Source: an uncultured Rhodoblastus sp. (GTDB lineage Bacteria > Pseudomonadota > Alphaproteobacteria > Rhizobiales > Beijerinckiaceae). From it: a stretch of 64,000 nt of DNA. Of this stretch, positions 12,401-19,168 are shown piece by piece (position 1 is the first letter of the stretch; each line of letters opens with the position of its first letter). The DNA is taken from contig NZ_CAIUXT010000036.1 in assembly GCF_903903185.1 (NCBI RefSeq), forward strand, positions 1 through 64,000, in the 5' to 3' direction. The translations under genes were made by a program, and so were the position numbers. Under the pieces are notes generated by a model that saw only the letters and a list, made by a program, of their open reading frames with translations, did no database searches and had not been told where the DNA came from.

Positions 12401-15400
12401 TCGCCTCGACGGTTCCGTCATTGTCGAGCAGGCCGTAGGGCGCGAGGCGGAGCGTTGCGCCATTCACATTCGCGTCGATGACGCCGCCGTGGTCGTTGTG
12501 AACGGTCAAACCGTAATCGCCGATCAGGCCGTCGCCCTGGATCAGATTGTCGACGTTCTCGAGCGTCAAGCCCTGATAACCATTGCCGACGATCTGCGCC
12601 GTGTTGTAAATATAATAATAATATTGGTAATTATTGAGGGTGATGGTTCCTCCGCCCTGGATTTTCAGACCGTCGTTGCCGACGCGAATGGCGTCGTAAG
12701 CATAAGTATTTCCCGATCCAAGCTGTATGACCCCTTTATTGTCGAGGATCCCGTCGATGGACAGCGTATGACTGTCGGAATTGCCGGCGCCGCCAATCGT
12801 CAGCGTCCCGGCGTTCTCCACCAAGGCGTCGTGGATCGTGAGCGTCCCGTTTGCCGGCAGGTTTATCGCGCCGGTCGGACCACCGGCGGCGGCGCTGGCG
12901 ATCACCGTGCCGCCGGCGATCGTCATATTATTGGCCAGAGCAACATTCTGGAAAAAGCCCTGGGTGAAATCGAGCGTGTCGCCAACGCCGACCGAAGCCA
13001 GCGTAATGGTTGGATCGACGGTGTCGAGCGTCACGGCTCCATTGAGAACGAGCGATATTTTTCCGCTCAGGTTGGCAAAAAACTGGGTGTACCGGTCTCC
13101 GGTCGAGGGCGCGTAGCTGAAGCTGCCGAGGTCTTCCAGCGTGAAGGCGCCGCCGAGATTGATCGTCGAATTGGCGACGTCGAATGTTCCCGCGCCGCCG
13201 ATCGGCGCGGAAGCGAAAACCACGGCAAGCGTCGAACCGGTGACGTCGATGGTCCCGTCATTGACGAACGGACCGGCGAGGACCAGCGTGGAATTGGTGG
13301 CGGAAATCACGCCGTCGGCCTGATTGGTCCAGGCCGTCCCACTGCCGCCGATCGCCAGAATGCCGCCATTGGTGGCTTCGGCGACGCCGTCATTGCTGAA
13401 CAATCCGTCGGTGGCCACCTGCAGAACTTGACCGCTGACATTCGCGTTGATCGTTCCGCCGGTATCGTTCTGGACGCTCAGACTATATTCGCCGACGACG
13501 CCGACGCCGGAAATGGTATTGTCGACGTTTTCCAGAGTTGCGGGACTATAGGCGCCGATCGCGGCATAATAGGTGTAGAAATAGGTGTAGCCGTAATAAT
13601 TATAGGACCCGCCAGCCAGCGTCACCGCGCCGCCGCCTTTCAGCGTCAAGCCGTCCGAGCCGACGAACAGGTAGCCGGCGCCATTGGAGTGACCGTAATC
13701 GCCGATCTGGACCGCGCCGGAATTGTCCAGGACGCCGTCGGCAAAAAGGGTCTGAGATCCATAATAAGCGCTGCCGGCGCCGATCTTCCAGTCGCCGGCG
13801 TTTTCGATCAGCGCATCGTGGATCGTCGCCAGACTATTTTGAGCAATGCCGAGGAAGCCAGCAGGACCGCCGGCCGCGGCGCTGACGATCACCGTGCCGC
13901 CGTAGATGGCGCCGCCGTTCACGACGAGATTCTGGAAAAGGCCCTGGGTGGCGTCGAGCGTGTCGCCGACGCCGACCGAAGCCGGCCCGATGGTCGGATC
14001 GACGGTGTCGAGAGTCAAGGTTCCGGTGAGTTCGAGCGTATTCGATCCGTTGAGCGTCGCGAAAAACGGCGCGTAAACGTCGCCGGTCGAAGGCGCGTAG
14101 TAGCTAAAGCCGCCAAGGTCTTCCAGCGTGAAATAGCCGGCGAGTTCGATGGTGGAGTCGGTAACGATGAAGTTGCCGGAGTTGTCGATCGGAGCGGAGT
14201 TGAAATTCACCGAGACCGTTGAATCGGTGACGTCGATGACGCCGTAATTAGAGAAGTAACCATTGAGCGTCAAAGTGGAGTTGTTGGCGACAATCGTCCC
14301 GTCCAACCCATTGGTCCAATAGTTCCACCAGGAGCCGATCACCAGATTGCCGCCATTGCTGGCCTCGGCCCGGCCGTAATTGCCGAAACTACCATTGAGC
14401 GCCACCGTGGAGGCGTTGGCGACAATCCTCCCGTCCCACTCATTGGTCCAATAACCGCCCCAGTCGCCGATCGACAGATTGCCGCCATTGGTGGCTTGGG
14501 CGAGGCCGTCATTGCTGAACCCGCCGCCGGGAGCAAGTTGCAGAATCTGGCCGCCGACGTTGGCGTCGATGACGCCTTGCGCGCCGTTCTGAACATAGAG
14601 CGACCAATCGCCGACCTGGCCATAGCCCTGGATCGTGTTGTCGACATTGGCGAGAGTCGCCGAGGCGCCGTTGCCGCCAATCGGCGGCAAAGCGCCGAAC
14701 TGAGATGAAGACTGAACGCCGTACGGATTATTTCCCGGCGAAACCGAGATCGTTCCCCCACCCTTCAGTGTCAGCCCATCGGCTCCCACCTGGAGAGCGA
14801 TCGAACCATTGCTCAAGCTTCCAAGATTGATGACGCCGCTATTGTCCAGTGTCCCGTCAAAAGTCAGCGTCTGGTCCTGATAATTCACGCTGTCGAAATT
14901 CTGCGTCGCGCTGTTGACCACATATACGTCATGCAGGGTTCCGAGCCCGCTCCACCCGAGGGTGAGGCCGCCGCTGATATCGAGCGTTCCGCCGTCGATC
15001 TCGCCATTGTCGAGCACAATCGGCCCCGGAACGCTTCCGCTCCAGTCGAGAATCTGGGTGTTATTGTCGAGTGCGACGACGCCGCCATTTTCGACCGTCA
15101 GGCCGCCATAGATGATATCGTTGGAAAGAGTGACAAAGCCGCCGTTGACGATCAGGCCGTCATAGAAGATGTCGTTGGCGAGCGTGTTCTGGGTGTTGCC
15201 GGAAAAATTCAGCGCGCCGCCAAAGTCGAAGATCGCTCCATCCTGGAGCGTGCCGCCGTCGAGGGTGAATTGATAGAACAGGCCCGGCGTCGTATCGAGC
15301 GTATTGCCATCGAGCTCCAGCGTGCCGTTGATCGCGAGCCGATTGCCGTAGCCGCCAACCGTCCACAATTGCGCATTGTTGTAATCGACATAGCCTTGCA

Positions 15401-17804
15401 GATCGATCTGGCTGTTGTTCGCGGAAATGGTCCCGTAATTGTAGAAGGGGCCGACGAGTTCAAGCGTCGCGTCGGTGGCTTCGATCGTCCCGTCCCACCA
15501 GTTGGTCCAGGTTCCGCCATTGCCGCCGATTTGCAGGATGCCGCCATTGGTGGCTTCGAGCAGGCCGTCGTTGTTGAGCAGTCCGTAAGGGGCGACGGCG
15601 AGGGTCTGCCCGGAAACATTGGCGTCGATGGTTCCCGGCGCGAGTTCGCCGTTCTGCCAGACTCCGTCGTTCTGGATATACAGATACGCGTCGCCGATGA
15701 CGCCCGCGCCTGCAATCGTATTGTCGAAATTCTCGATCGTCGCCGAGTCACTGCCGTCGCTGACAATCGACGACGTAAAGCCATTGGGGGACGGGAGATT
15801 GATTTCGCCGCCGCCATTGACCAACACGCCGCCAATGACGACTAGATTTGCCGCGCCGTTGGAATCGCCAAGCGACAGGGTCCCGGAATTGTCGAGGGTT
15901 CCCCCCACGAGATTCAGCGTGACGGTGTCGGGAATGATCCAATCGCCGGCATTGTCCAGGGTGACATTATAAAAATACGGAATGCCGTTCTGGTTGAAAG
16001 TCAGGGCGCCCGTCCCGGCGGCCGACGAACTGGCAACCACTGTTCCGCCTTGGATGGAGGCGTAATTGAACATTCGGAGACTGTCGAAGAAGCCCTGGGT
16101 GGCGTCGAGCACATCGCTGGAATTGAGGCCGATGGCGCCGGTAAGCCCCAGAAACGAGTTCGTGAGCGTCACGTTGGCATAGCTGTTGCCGGAGCTCGCG
16201 CTGTAGCTCTCATTGCCGAGACCTGCCAAAGTGTCATAGCCGTTCAGAAGGACGACGGAATTCGACGCCGAAATGGTCCCGAGATTGGTGAGTCTTCCGT
16301 CGAGGAAAAGCGTCGAGCTATCGGCGGTGACGGTTCCATCGGCGGCATTGGTCCAGTTGTTGTTGCCGACATAAAGCAGGCCGCCATTGGTCGCCTCGAT
16401 CGTCCCTTCATTGAAGAAACCGGTCGGCGCGATGGTCAGTGCGCCACCGGGAACATTGGCGTCGATCGTTCCGCGGTTGACGACGATCGCCGGACCGCTC
16501 ACGCTGCTGTAATTATCGCTGATATAACCGGCGCCTTGAATCGTCACCCCGGAATCGATCACGACCGGCTGGGCGATCTGGAGGCGAACGCCATCGTCGT
16601 AACCATCGGTATAGGCAGCCTCGATTGTAAGCGTATTGGTTCCCGAAACCAGGCCATCGGCGGCGTCGAGCACGAAGGGAACCCAACCCTGCCACGAGTT
16701 CTCGGTCAGCAGCGGGGCGCCTCCATTCAGGATGAGTTCGCCATAGTCGTCGATCTGCACAAAGCCGGCGATGGTCGTATTCGCCGCGTCGGCAACGTTG
16801 AAGGTTGTGGTGTAGAAGTAGGGATTTGACGCTGAGGCGATAGGCTGATCGACCGCGTTTTCGTTCGAACCCGCGCCGCTGACGGTCCAGCCGGGAACGG
16901 CGATCCAGCCCGACAGCGCATTGTCCGGCGTCCACGACTGATTGTTGACGATCGCCTGATCGACCGCCGCGGCCGGAACGCCCTGCTGCGCCGGCGGCAG
17001 CGCCGGACCGCTCACGGTCCAGTTCGGATCGGCCGACCCGTCGGCATTGCCGGTCCCGCCATTATCGGTGTTCAGATTGGACGAGAGCGGCGGCTCGCCG
17101 AAAAATAGATTGCCGTAATCGAGCGTCACATCATTGGCAAAATCGGTCGCGCCGTCGAATTCGATAGCGCCGCCATTGGCGACGGTGATCGCGCCGGGGT
17201 TGACGCCCGTGGAATCGGTGACCGTCGCGCCATTGGTGAACTGGGCGTAGCCGCCAGACAGCGTCAGCCCGCCCTGAACGCTTCCGCCCGAAACTTCGAG
17301 CTTCCCGCCGCCGTTCAGCGTCACACCGGAGGAATCCGCCAGCGTCCCGGCTTTGAGGTCGATCAGGCCCTGATGGCTCAAAGGCGAGGACAGATTGACC
17401 GTCGCGGTCGGCGCATCGATGACAACGTGGTCGCCGGCGCCCGGAACGGCGTTGAAATTCCAGTTGCCGGCGTCGCTCCAGTCGCCGCCCGCGCTGTTGG
17501 TCCACTCGAAGGGGGCGACGGCGGCTGTCGCGGCGCTGGTGGCCGAGACGACGGCCAGGGTGTCCGAATCCGTCGCGGTGACAACGACGCGGATCGCCGA
17601 CCCTATATCGCCGTCGGCGGGCTGATACGTCGGACTATCGCTCCCGATACTCACAGCATCGTTAAATGTGCCGTCCGCGGAGGATTGCCATTGATAGGAA
17701 TAGACGTCGTTGGCGTCACTATCGACGATTGCCGCTGTGAGTGTTTCGCCGGGCGTTGCAAGGCCGCCGATGGAGGCCGAAAGGGATGAAATCGAAACCG
17801 GCAT
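1..17804 (-). CDS. Giant mosaic surface/secreted protein: beta-solenoid + CARDB array + Rhs/YD repeats (3' end outside window)
   Basis: One reading frame stays open from an ATG at 17804 to the left edge (at least 5,934 residues). A GAGGG ribosome site lies 6 bases before the ATG. No signal peptide is visible: the protein starts MPVSISSLSASIGG and enters an Ig-like segment with YQWQ. Rough domain order by residue: about 100-2500 glycine/asparagine-rich beta-solenoid repeats with two PA14-like lectin-type modules (about 240-400 and 1990-2135); 2525-2750 choice-of-anchor-like; 2890-4005 about nine CARDB domains; 4007-4105 PPC; 4109-4200 IPT/TIG; 4410-4500 Rhs N-terminal (DUF6531-like); 4500-5100 about 25 YD repeats; 5100-5233 Rhs core ending DPLG; 5370-5570 DUF7619-like; then Ig-like domains and 57-residue repeats. 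CARDB, YD and solenoid repeats are typical of adhesins and polymorphic proteins. Type I secretion with a C-terminal signal is possible, but that end is not visible. Function is inferred: adhesion or contact-dependent interaction. Confidence 0.9.
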   Translation of the reverse strand, partial: MPVSISSLSASIGGLATPGETLTAAIVDSDANDVYSYQWQSSADGTFNDAVSIGSDSPTYQPADGDIGSAIRVVVTATDSDTLAVVSATSAATAAVAPFEWTNSAGGDWSDAGNWNFNAVPGAGDHVVIDAPTATVNLSSPLSHQGLIDLKAGTLADSSGVTLNGGGKLEVSGGSVQGGLTLSGGYAQFTNGATVTDSTGVNPGAITVANGGAIEFDGATDFANDVTLDYGNLFFGEPPLSSNLNTDNGGTGNADGSADPNWTVSGPALPPAQQGVPAAAVDQAIVNNQSWTPDNALSGWIAVPGWTVSGAGSNENAVDQPIASASNPYFYTTTFNVADAANTTIAGFVQIDDYGELILNGGAPLLTENSWQGWVPFVLDAADGLVSGTNTLTIEAAYTDGYDDGVRLQIAQPVVIDSGVTIQGAGYISDNYSSVSGPAIVVNRGTIDANVPGGALTIAPTGFFNEGTIEATNGGLLYVGNNNWTNAADGTVTADSSTLFLDGRLTNLGTISASNSVVLLNGYDTLAGLGNESYSASSGNSYANVTLTNSFLGLTGAIGLNSSDVLDATQGFFDSLRMFNYASIQGGTVVASSSAAGTGALTFNQNGIPYFYNVTLDNAGDWIIPDTVTLNLVGGTLDNSGTLSLGDSNGAANLVVIGGVLVNGGGEINLPSPNGFTSSIVSDGSDSATIENFDNTIAGAGVIGDAYLYIQNDGVWQNGELAPGTIDANVSGQTLAVAPYGLLNNDGLLEATNGGILQIGGNGGTWTNWWDGTIEATDATLELVGPFYNYGTISANNSQIDLQGYVDYNNAQLWTVGGYGNRLAINGTLELDGNTLDTTPGLFYQFTLDGGTLQDGAIFDFGGALNFSGNTQNTLANDIFYDGLIVNGGFVTLSNDIIYGGLTVENGGVVALDNNTQILDWSGSVPGPIVLDNGEIDGGTLDISGGLTLGWSGLGTLHDVYVVNSATQNFDSVNYQDQTLTFDGTLDNSGVINLGSLSNGSIALQVGADGLTLKGGGTISVSPGNNPYGVQSSSQFGALPPIGGNGASATLANVDNTIQGYGQVGDWSLYVQNGAQGVIDANVGGQILQLAPGGGFSNDGLAQATNGGNLSIGDWGGYWTNEWDGRIVANASTVALNGSFGNYGRAEASNGGNLVIGSWWNYWTNGLDGTIVANNSTLTLNGYFSNYGVIDVTDSTVSVNFNSAPIDNSGNFIVTDSTIELAGYFTLEDLGGFSYYAPSTGDVYAPFFATLNGSNTLELTGTLTLDTVDPTIGPASVGVGDTLDATQGLFQNLVVNGGAIYGGTVIVSAAAGGPAGFLGIAQNSLATIHDALIENAGDWKIGAGSAYYGSQTLFADGVLDNSGAVQIGDYGHSNGAGYLFVGSDGLTLKGGGAVTLAGGSYNYYGYTYFYTYYAAIGAYSPATLENVDNTISGVGVVGEYSLSVQNDTGGTINANVSGQVLQVATDGLFSNDGVAEATNGGILAIGGSGTAWTNQADGVISATNSTLVLAGPFVNDGTIDVTGSTLAVVFASAPIGGAGTFDVANSTINLGGAFTLEDLGSFSYAPSTGDRYTQFFANLSGKISLVLNGAVTLDTVDPTITLASVGVGDTLDFTQGFFQNVALANNMTIAGGTVIASAAAGGPTGAINLPANGTLTIHDALVENAGTLTIGGAGNSDSHTLSIDGILDNKGVIQLGSGNTYAYDAIRVGNDGLKIQGGGTITLNNYQYYYYIYNTAQIVGNGYQGLTLENVDNLIQGDGLIGDYGLTVHNDHGGVIDANVNGATLRLAPYGLLDNDGTVEATNGATLQIGGNGGSWTNEADGAITVINSTLTLAGPFTNLGTIVATNSAVNLTGTVTLPELGTIQRTGGSLQLTGTLDLAGETLDTSQGAFQGLYLNGGAIENGTLVGGGVSLPWNSANLYSNVEIKGGLTVSNGFIRLANGATVTDAAGVNPGEIKVVNAQVTLDGYSDLVNNVTLTNSNLYLAGGVRVASPLNTDNGNLPGGSGDPNWTVNGAPAAVLSDGAINGSESTNLYYYWAADNATSGWIGVNDGVYQPAAPYTFTTSFNVANATDEILAGLFYIDESGYVSLNGKQVASGGNYSSGSLFLLDQQNGLVNGANTLSVTVSGADQYYDGVRVQMLQAYTIDAGVTVQGNGVIADNWNGQGQQLIINRGLIDASGGWLYVEPTGFLNKGVVEASNGGVAYIGAPNFANLVSGALIGGAYEALANSSVVIAGYPTITTLAANVVLGGAGANVANLNQTLNAIAAGGRLELDSGATFAALNNLDDFGAIVLAGGSLSDALITVENGANITGAGSIAGAVNDLGRIEAAGGTLAISGVVSGSGNLVIDSGAKLQLGLGGGAAMTFAGAVNDSGVLEVAGGKVNLAGAVSGSGILLIDNGATLELGAGDTAQVAFAGAQGVLKLDNSAAFAAAGAAITGLQIGDTIDLADASVTGYSLVGTDLTVNLAGGGSIDFANVTGPGGALLSGVVVNIQGDGAHGSDLFLALNTTNLAHPAILTPVGTGNSLVLADAHVTTVQTDKITLAIANNPTGNPIDGLNVGIGASTGAAYGAGSIVSLAPGQSSSSAIAVGVDDTSAGAKSGTVQIQFTSDGTVSGAKTPLPSQELALSGNVYRLAKPQISTPATAYVHVGDPGSEALTISNADPADGYSENLIATAVGVTGALISDSGAVALAPGAADSSKLIVNFSTAAVGYESGSALFALTSDGTGIDTLGQTPLGQTSVPVNVVVDNYAAPAFTTFGTTFGAAALAQNGANWTINLGNLAQGTNAPSFYVGAFNAASGPADFLSGQYSIGNASSAFNNSYFGGFSGIGAQQSSGYGYGYGYVTLSTSQIGSFSETITLTSTGSNPSGYSAALTAQTLTITANVIAPPILTVSAISAPSKALAGNAVTLSWIDSNSGDTTAAGSWTDAVYLASDAQGDNLVYLGAVSVAGNLAAGGSQAESATFTLPWTITGAEYFVVRADVNNTESSAAPSKQSVSPTPTAISYPLAPELVVSSIGAPATASAGQQAVVSWTVTNQGDAAAIGPWTDSVYLASDAQGDNQVLVGSFAFNGSLAAGASETRTEIVTLPSSYSGAGWFVVDADNYNQVKENPGSSSKDGFAATPTIIAPVLYPDLVVTSVTPPTTAFSGQQTQVSWVVSNIGASATTTPYWTDKVYLSLNRTLDTSAILLASVANPSYLARGGSYGNSVAVTLPQGLSGPYYIIVAADGGGQQKEGPGASGNNALASSSFQVNASPTPLLEVENVIAPAQAFSGQPLTLSWTVTNAGSASTGVATWTDQVLLSTDGLLDSTAKVVATVTNSSAVVPAGGSYKESATFNLPIGVSGTETFFVVANANQQVYEVGNPQSYAGSATVQVNLTPPPDLVPTLGALPKGAVTGHQLALSYTVTNDGATATPNSYWYDSVYLSAQPTLNTTSQLLATNVHYGVLAAGQSYTVAQNYTLSNSLFGGYYVIVKTDSYNQVFELTHNDSTVVGGPINVNFNAVDLVAGNVSAPATAEAGHQILVSYEIQNQGGGDTGVTSWVDSIVLSASGVLGASDNIVVGSNYNSKALFGGQDYIRNVAVNLPNTLGGAYTLFVVADSGHTVPQSSYADSASAGQSIVIAPLPNLRVTSLTAPTSDTAGDQVTLNWTVSNTGAGATDSGAWTDSVYLTGPTYNYLGSVAHSGVLASGASYSTQGTFTLPAGLPTGTYSYVVTTNRNSSVAESNPNDDSASATTQITAQSSQGTSGASNHPELTTSGVTAPTAGVSGQSVAVSWTLTNSGDPTPTLVHWYDEVYLSTSPTLGGGTTIALGYLDHGAVLASGGTATYTQNFTLPSGISGSYYVIVSADNGDALNEPSRSGNIADSASPIQISLPPAGDSPNSTLLSVGAISVPQTASTGQPVSVSYTVNNLGSGASGESWVDRLYLSTTGVWNVSAPLLGTVNHSGGIAGNSSYTATLATTLPGVAAGNYYVIVRSDVYNAQPETDQSNKTRASSDEIAVGVPTLTLGTPATGSLSAGGAVYYQFTVGAGQVVDLSMTGSASNAANDIYVSYGQTPTIGQFDATSKIPLSQDPTAVLRETQAGTYYVMLRESAGGSENYSITANTVPYSITSVSPNVGSNVGDVTITVDGAHFNANEKVELTDSKGDVVATATHVQWVNSGELWATFDLHGVATGAYNVETEDAANSATLKNAFTVTGGPAGKLAVSLVAPAQLHTHDSPDGLPGTQNGVVTISYSNVGQTDIAAPILDLKASNANFIPGAVGLIGASEISIDGITQSGGPAGILQPGATETVSYTFHGYFKYAQFITMNLSLGVLQGSSAAIDWSSFDSSSQPAAVDSADWNLIRGRFKAQLGSTAQSLIDALSQDATTLSAIGQTTDDLGALLAYELNRAEGTLTQVTLSRATDLSTTGQRLDLTLSRSYSSDFLTRNAAGAFGDGWSFTYGVDAVTDASGDVTIVSPQGDEFFTAAGAGSFTAASGDSSVLTEVSGQYVLTKANGTVETFRLDGQIGTISNSSGYKITVTYDANGVIAGVQDSIGQSLAFTTNAAGRITSATDSQGQTATYSYDSTGSLLLSASGPEGTTTYSYDNSSNPYRHNALTQVAGSDGSQQNFTYDALGDLSGESGANGSNPLTFTYGATGVVTEANASGDAATLIYGTNGQVAEVQNAQGGVTQFSYDALGDITSFVTPNGEKYKFGYDARGNLTSYTDPNGGTAKVTYVGGTSKIASFTDQDGNTTNYSYNSAGDLIGIVYDDGSGSSAAYSASGLLISTTNARGQTTSYAYNVAGELTSQNFSDGTSEHYSYNAVGEMISSTATDGGVTHYTYNAAGALASITDPQGRVESYGYNAAGQEIQRVEPDGSIENFAYNSAGQLISLTDGSGHSIASYSYDSAGRFTGETEGNGASAAYSYNSNGNVTSIVTYDASHAVTSSLNYTYNADGQPVSVASQDGAWTYSYDSAGQLVHAVFASTTASIANQDLTYKYDAAGNRTQTIFNGEVTNYLTNGLNQYTSANGTIYSYNADGDLVSSNAGGQITSYGYNSQNKLTSVAAPDGTVTTYGYDALGNRASETVNGVTSTYVTDPLALYSAATGPLASIAQVYNSSGQVTATYDYGNGLAALSAGGATYYYNGDILGNVTSLSGAGGALVDTYAYTPFGTLLSSTGSVANPFQYAGLSGDATTRDGLVALGVRVYDPATGRFTSPDPTGLAGGANAYSYVSNDVTYAVDPLGKDELFVGGGGGVYLGVGFGLGFGVVITNNNAYGLPDIGTYVAPQAGAGYGAGATLQGGYDSRPYSGFKGQSYNAEVTALAGAGTLIINPATGKPVGGAGGISTPGLGGNVNTSYTYTLSLGENVIIPIINGLGSLFGVTPILPVQSVDPNEIIGPTAYGAQNFVAAGAPLSYTIDFENSKTASAPAQAVTVTQQLDSSLDWRTFRLTGFGFDNLTTSLPGASPFYSGLLDYSATKGYDVQVTAGVNVQTGLVTWTFQTIDPATGVPPTDPQLGLLPVDNSYGDGEGFVSYTVKAKASDPTGTTISAQAQVIFDTNGPIDTPIVTDTVDSVAPTSIVEALPPQSATATFEVSWSGQDDAAGSGIGSYTIFVSEDGGSQTAWLNDTTRANALFHGDLGHVYAFYSQAVDNAGNQEAAHDTADATIEVGTVAPTGLALSPSSQQGSSTNVTADITPTITGAADPGANVTLYDGANVVGTAVADAITGLWSISTTTLPYGLQTLTATAVNGAGVVSPASAPLQITVVSPSHDLTVAQYVADPSAADAAPAGFNITDSAAKVSTIFDTLNADSHLDAITLTDSGTPVLTLTAAQGLGDTTALGKIANASYAIVIQDTAAHVAANLDALQANPHVTAITLTDPSDPLAVSLAHLTSDAGALGELTNGYSLAVTGSAAAVAGALDALQANAHVTAITLTDPSDPLAVS
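2510..4310 (-). repeat. YD-repeat array (about 25 units) of the giant gene
   Basis: Translation of the minus strand gives about 25 units of 20-26 residues ending in YSYDxxG, YNAAG or YDALG, with G-R/N-x-T starts. This is the classical RHS/YD repeat that forms a closed beta-cocoon in Rhs and Tc toxins. The array passes directly into an Rhs core (about 2500-2106) containing YDPATGRFTSPDPTGLAGG and ending in DPLG at residues 5230-5233. It is preceded by an Rhs N-terminal segment with SYSSDFLTRN and GDGWSFTYG. Confidence 0.88.
5790..9130 (-). repeat. Array of about nine CARDB domains in the giant gene
   Basis: Roughly every 120 residues the translation repeats the pattern PDLVVTSVTPPTTAFSGQ, then VSWVVSNIGA, WTDKVYLS and LPxGLSGxYYIIVxAD. 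This is the CARDB (cell adhesion related domain found in bacteria) fold signature. Copies are diverged at the DNA level, so the array is old rather than a recent expansion. A PPC-type domain (residues about 4007-4105) and an IPT/TIG domain follow. Confidence 0.85.
12950..14050 (-). repeat. Two long in-frame beta-solenoid repeats offset by 984 bp
   Basis: The segment beginning at 12961 (CCCTGGGTG, then the GTGTCGCC and GACGGTGTCGAG blocks) recurs at 13945. The offset is 984 bases, or exactly 328 codons. The matching protein text is VDPTIxxASVGVGDTLD followed by TQGxFQN, GGTVI and SAAAGGP. Shorter related blocks occur at 14950-16100. This indicates internal duplication of about 330-residue solenoid modules. 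Confidence 0.75.
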
Positions 17805-18353
17805 GGCGATCCCTCAATCAATTCGTTGTTTAAACCGAGATTGTTCACTAATGCGCCGACAACAAAACCCTTTGCCTGATCAATGATGTATCTGGCACAA
17901 GGACTTAAAATCCTGTTTACCATAAGTTATCGAGCGCCGCAACCATGTCGATAACGTATATGCGCCTCGAACATTATTTCTAACGTACTGTTTTAAAACA
18001 TATAATCTCGTTGAAGCCGTCGACGGGCCTGATCTAGGCAGAATTGCGAAGCAACAGTTTGACGCGCAAGACGGCGACGCTTTTGCTTGCAAGAATGTCG
18101 CCATCGGGAGCCGCCTGCAAAGGCCGCGCGTAGGTTTGAAATTTTTTTGTTTATTAACATATACTTAAACACGCCCCGCGGCGCCGGCGCCCCAATTCGT
18201 GGATCGACGCCACTTGCGTCCGGAAAACCGGATGGCGCACAGGAAGAAGCATGACAATCCAACGCAAAGCGACGGTTGATTTTTGAAGCCGCGGCCAATG
18301 CAAGCAGTAATGTCGCGGGTCCAGGCGTGGAACATGACGTCGCCCGACATCTA

Positions 18354-18499
18354 ATACCATCGGGCTACGGCTTACGACTCGTCGTAAGCCATAGCCCGTC
18401 CGCAAGGACGGGCGCCCATCGACGCCCTGCAAACGCCCGCCGGCGTCAGCCGGCGGGCGCCTTTGCTTCCGACGAGTCCGAAGCAAAGGCCTATGGTAT
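18354..18499. repeat. Multi-hairpin (cloverleaf-like) palindromic element
   Basis: A 7-bp outer stem (ATACCAT at 18354-18360 with ATGGTAT at 18493-18499) encloses several hairpins. One has 18-base arms at 18361-18378/18381-18398 with one mismatch and a TC loop. One is CCCGTCC-GCAA-GGACGGG at 18395-18412. One has 11-bp perfect arms at 18434-18444/18449-18459 with a GTCA loop. One has 11-bp perfect arms at 18459-18469/18480-18490. Such a nested set is not expected by chance. It could be a mobile REP/MITE-like element or a structured RNA or DNA. Confidence 0.8.
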
Positions 18500-19010
18500 G
18501 ATCCGTTCGATCGGCGCGACGCCGAGGAGCGGGGGCGAGAACAACGTCAGAGCGCCTTTGCCATCCATTGCGGCGCCGTCTCTTCGGTCCTGGCCGGGGG
18601 AAGGCTTGCAACGGCGTCAGGGCAGACCTCCCCGATCCGCTGCGCCAGACGCGCGCTTGCGCCGTCCAGGGCGCGACCGTCCGGTTGAGACGCACAAGAT
18701 TTCGCCTTGGGCCGCCCCGCCATTTTGCACGCTCGCCCTTGCAAGCGACTTGATGAAACGATCATCTTCGCCGCGGCTCGATGCGCCCCGGTCCCCATTA
18801 TCCACCGGGATTCGATCGGATGCCTTCGCCTTGGCGGAGCGGCGAGCCCGGCGAAAACCAACATTCTGCAAGACTTGGGAATCCTGCGGCAGGGCTGAAA
18901 GTTGTCCGCCTGCCGCTTACGGCGCGATCCTGCCCATGCCGGCGATGCTCGCCGCCTTCCGCAATCCGCCGAAAAACGACGTCACCGCGGGCGCTCGAAG
19001 CATTGGCCTG

Positions 19011-19110
19011 GAGCAATGTGCGAAAAAGTGGGCGCCGGTTTTTCGCAAAAAAATTGCGACAACAAAGGAATCCAGAGGCGATTGCGATTCAACCGAATCG
19101 CAATCGCCAC
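19011..19110 (-). repeat. REP-like intergenic repeat, copy 1
   Basis: The reverse complement of this stretch matches 52687-52782 closely. Both contain a GCGATTCGGTTGAATCGC hairpin, ATTCCTTTGTT, TTGCGAAAAACC and ACTTTTTCGCACATTGCTC in that order. Repeats of this style are widespread between genes in Hyphomicrobiales (family knowledge). It lies just beyond the stop of the O-antigen-ligase-like gene. Confidence 0.8.
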
Positions 19111-19168
19111 GAGAGCAGGCGTTCGATCCCTCAACAAACGACGTCGCAGCCCAATCAATCGCCCAAAC

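Larger units (their letters stand above)
17805..19168. other. Gene-poor spacer upstream of the giant gene
   Basis: No reading frame here gives a recognisable protein. Candidate frames on both strands run across the palindromes at 18354-18499 and the REP-like element at 19011-19110, so they are not credible genes. The part next to the giant gene (about 17805-18175) is richer in A and T than the rest of the window and probably holds its promoter, but no specific promoter could be defined. 18500-19010 is GC-rich, and I see nothing recognisable in it. Confidence 0.6.

Noticed and set aside
51-17789. Long plus-strand open frames (up to 613 codons) across the giant gene
   Set aside because: They lie in register opposite the minus-strand coding frame and read as Arg/Gly/Ile-rich antisense text. 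The minus frame gives coherent domains throughout.
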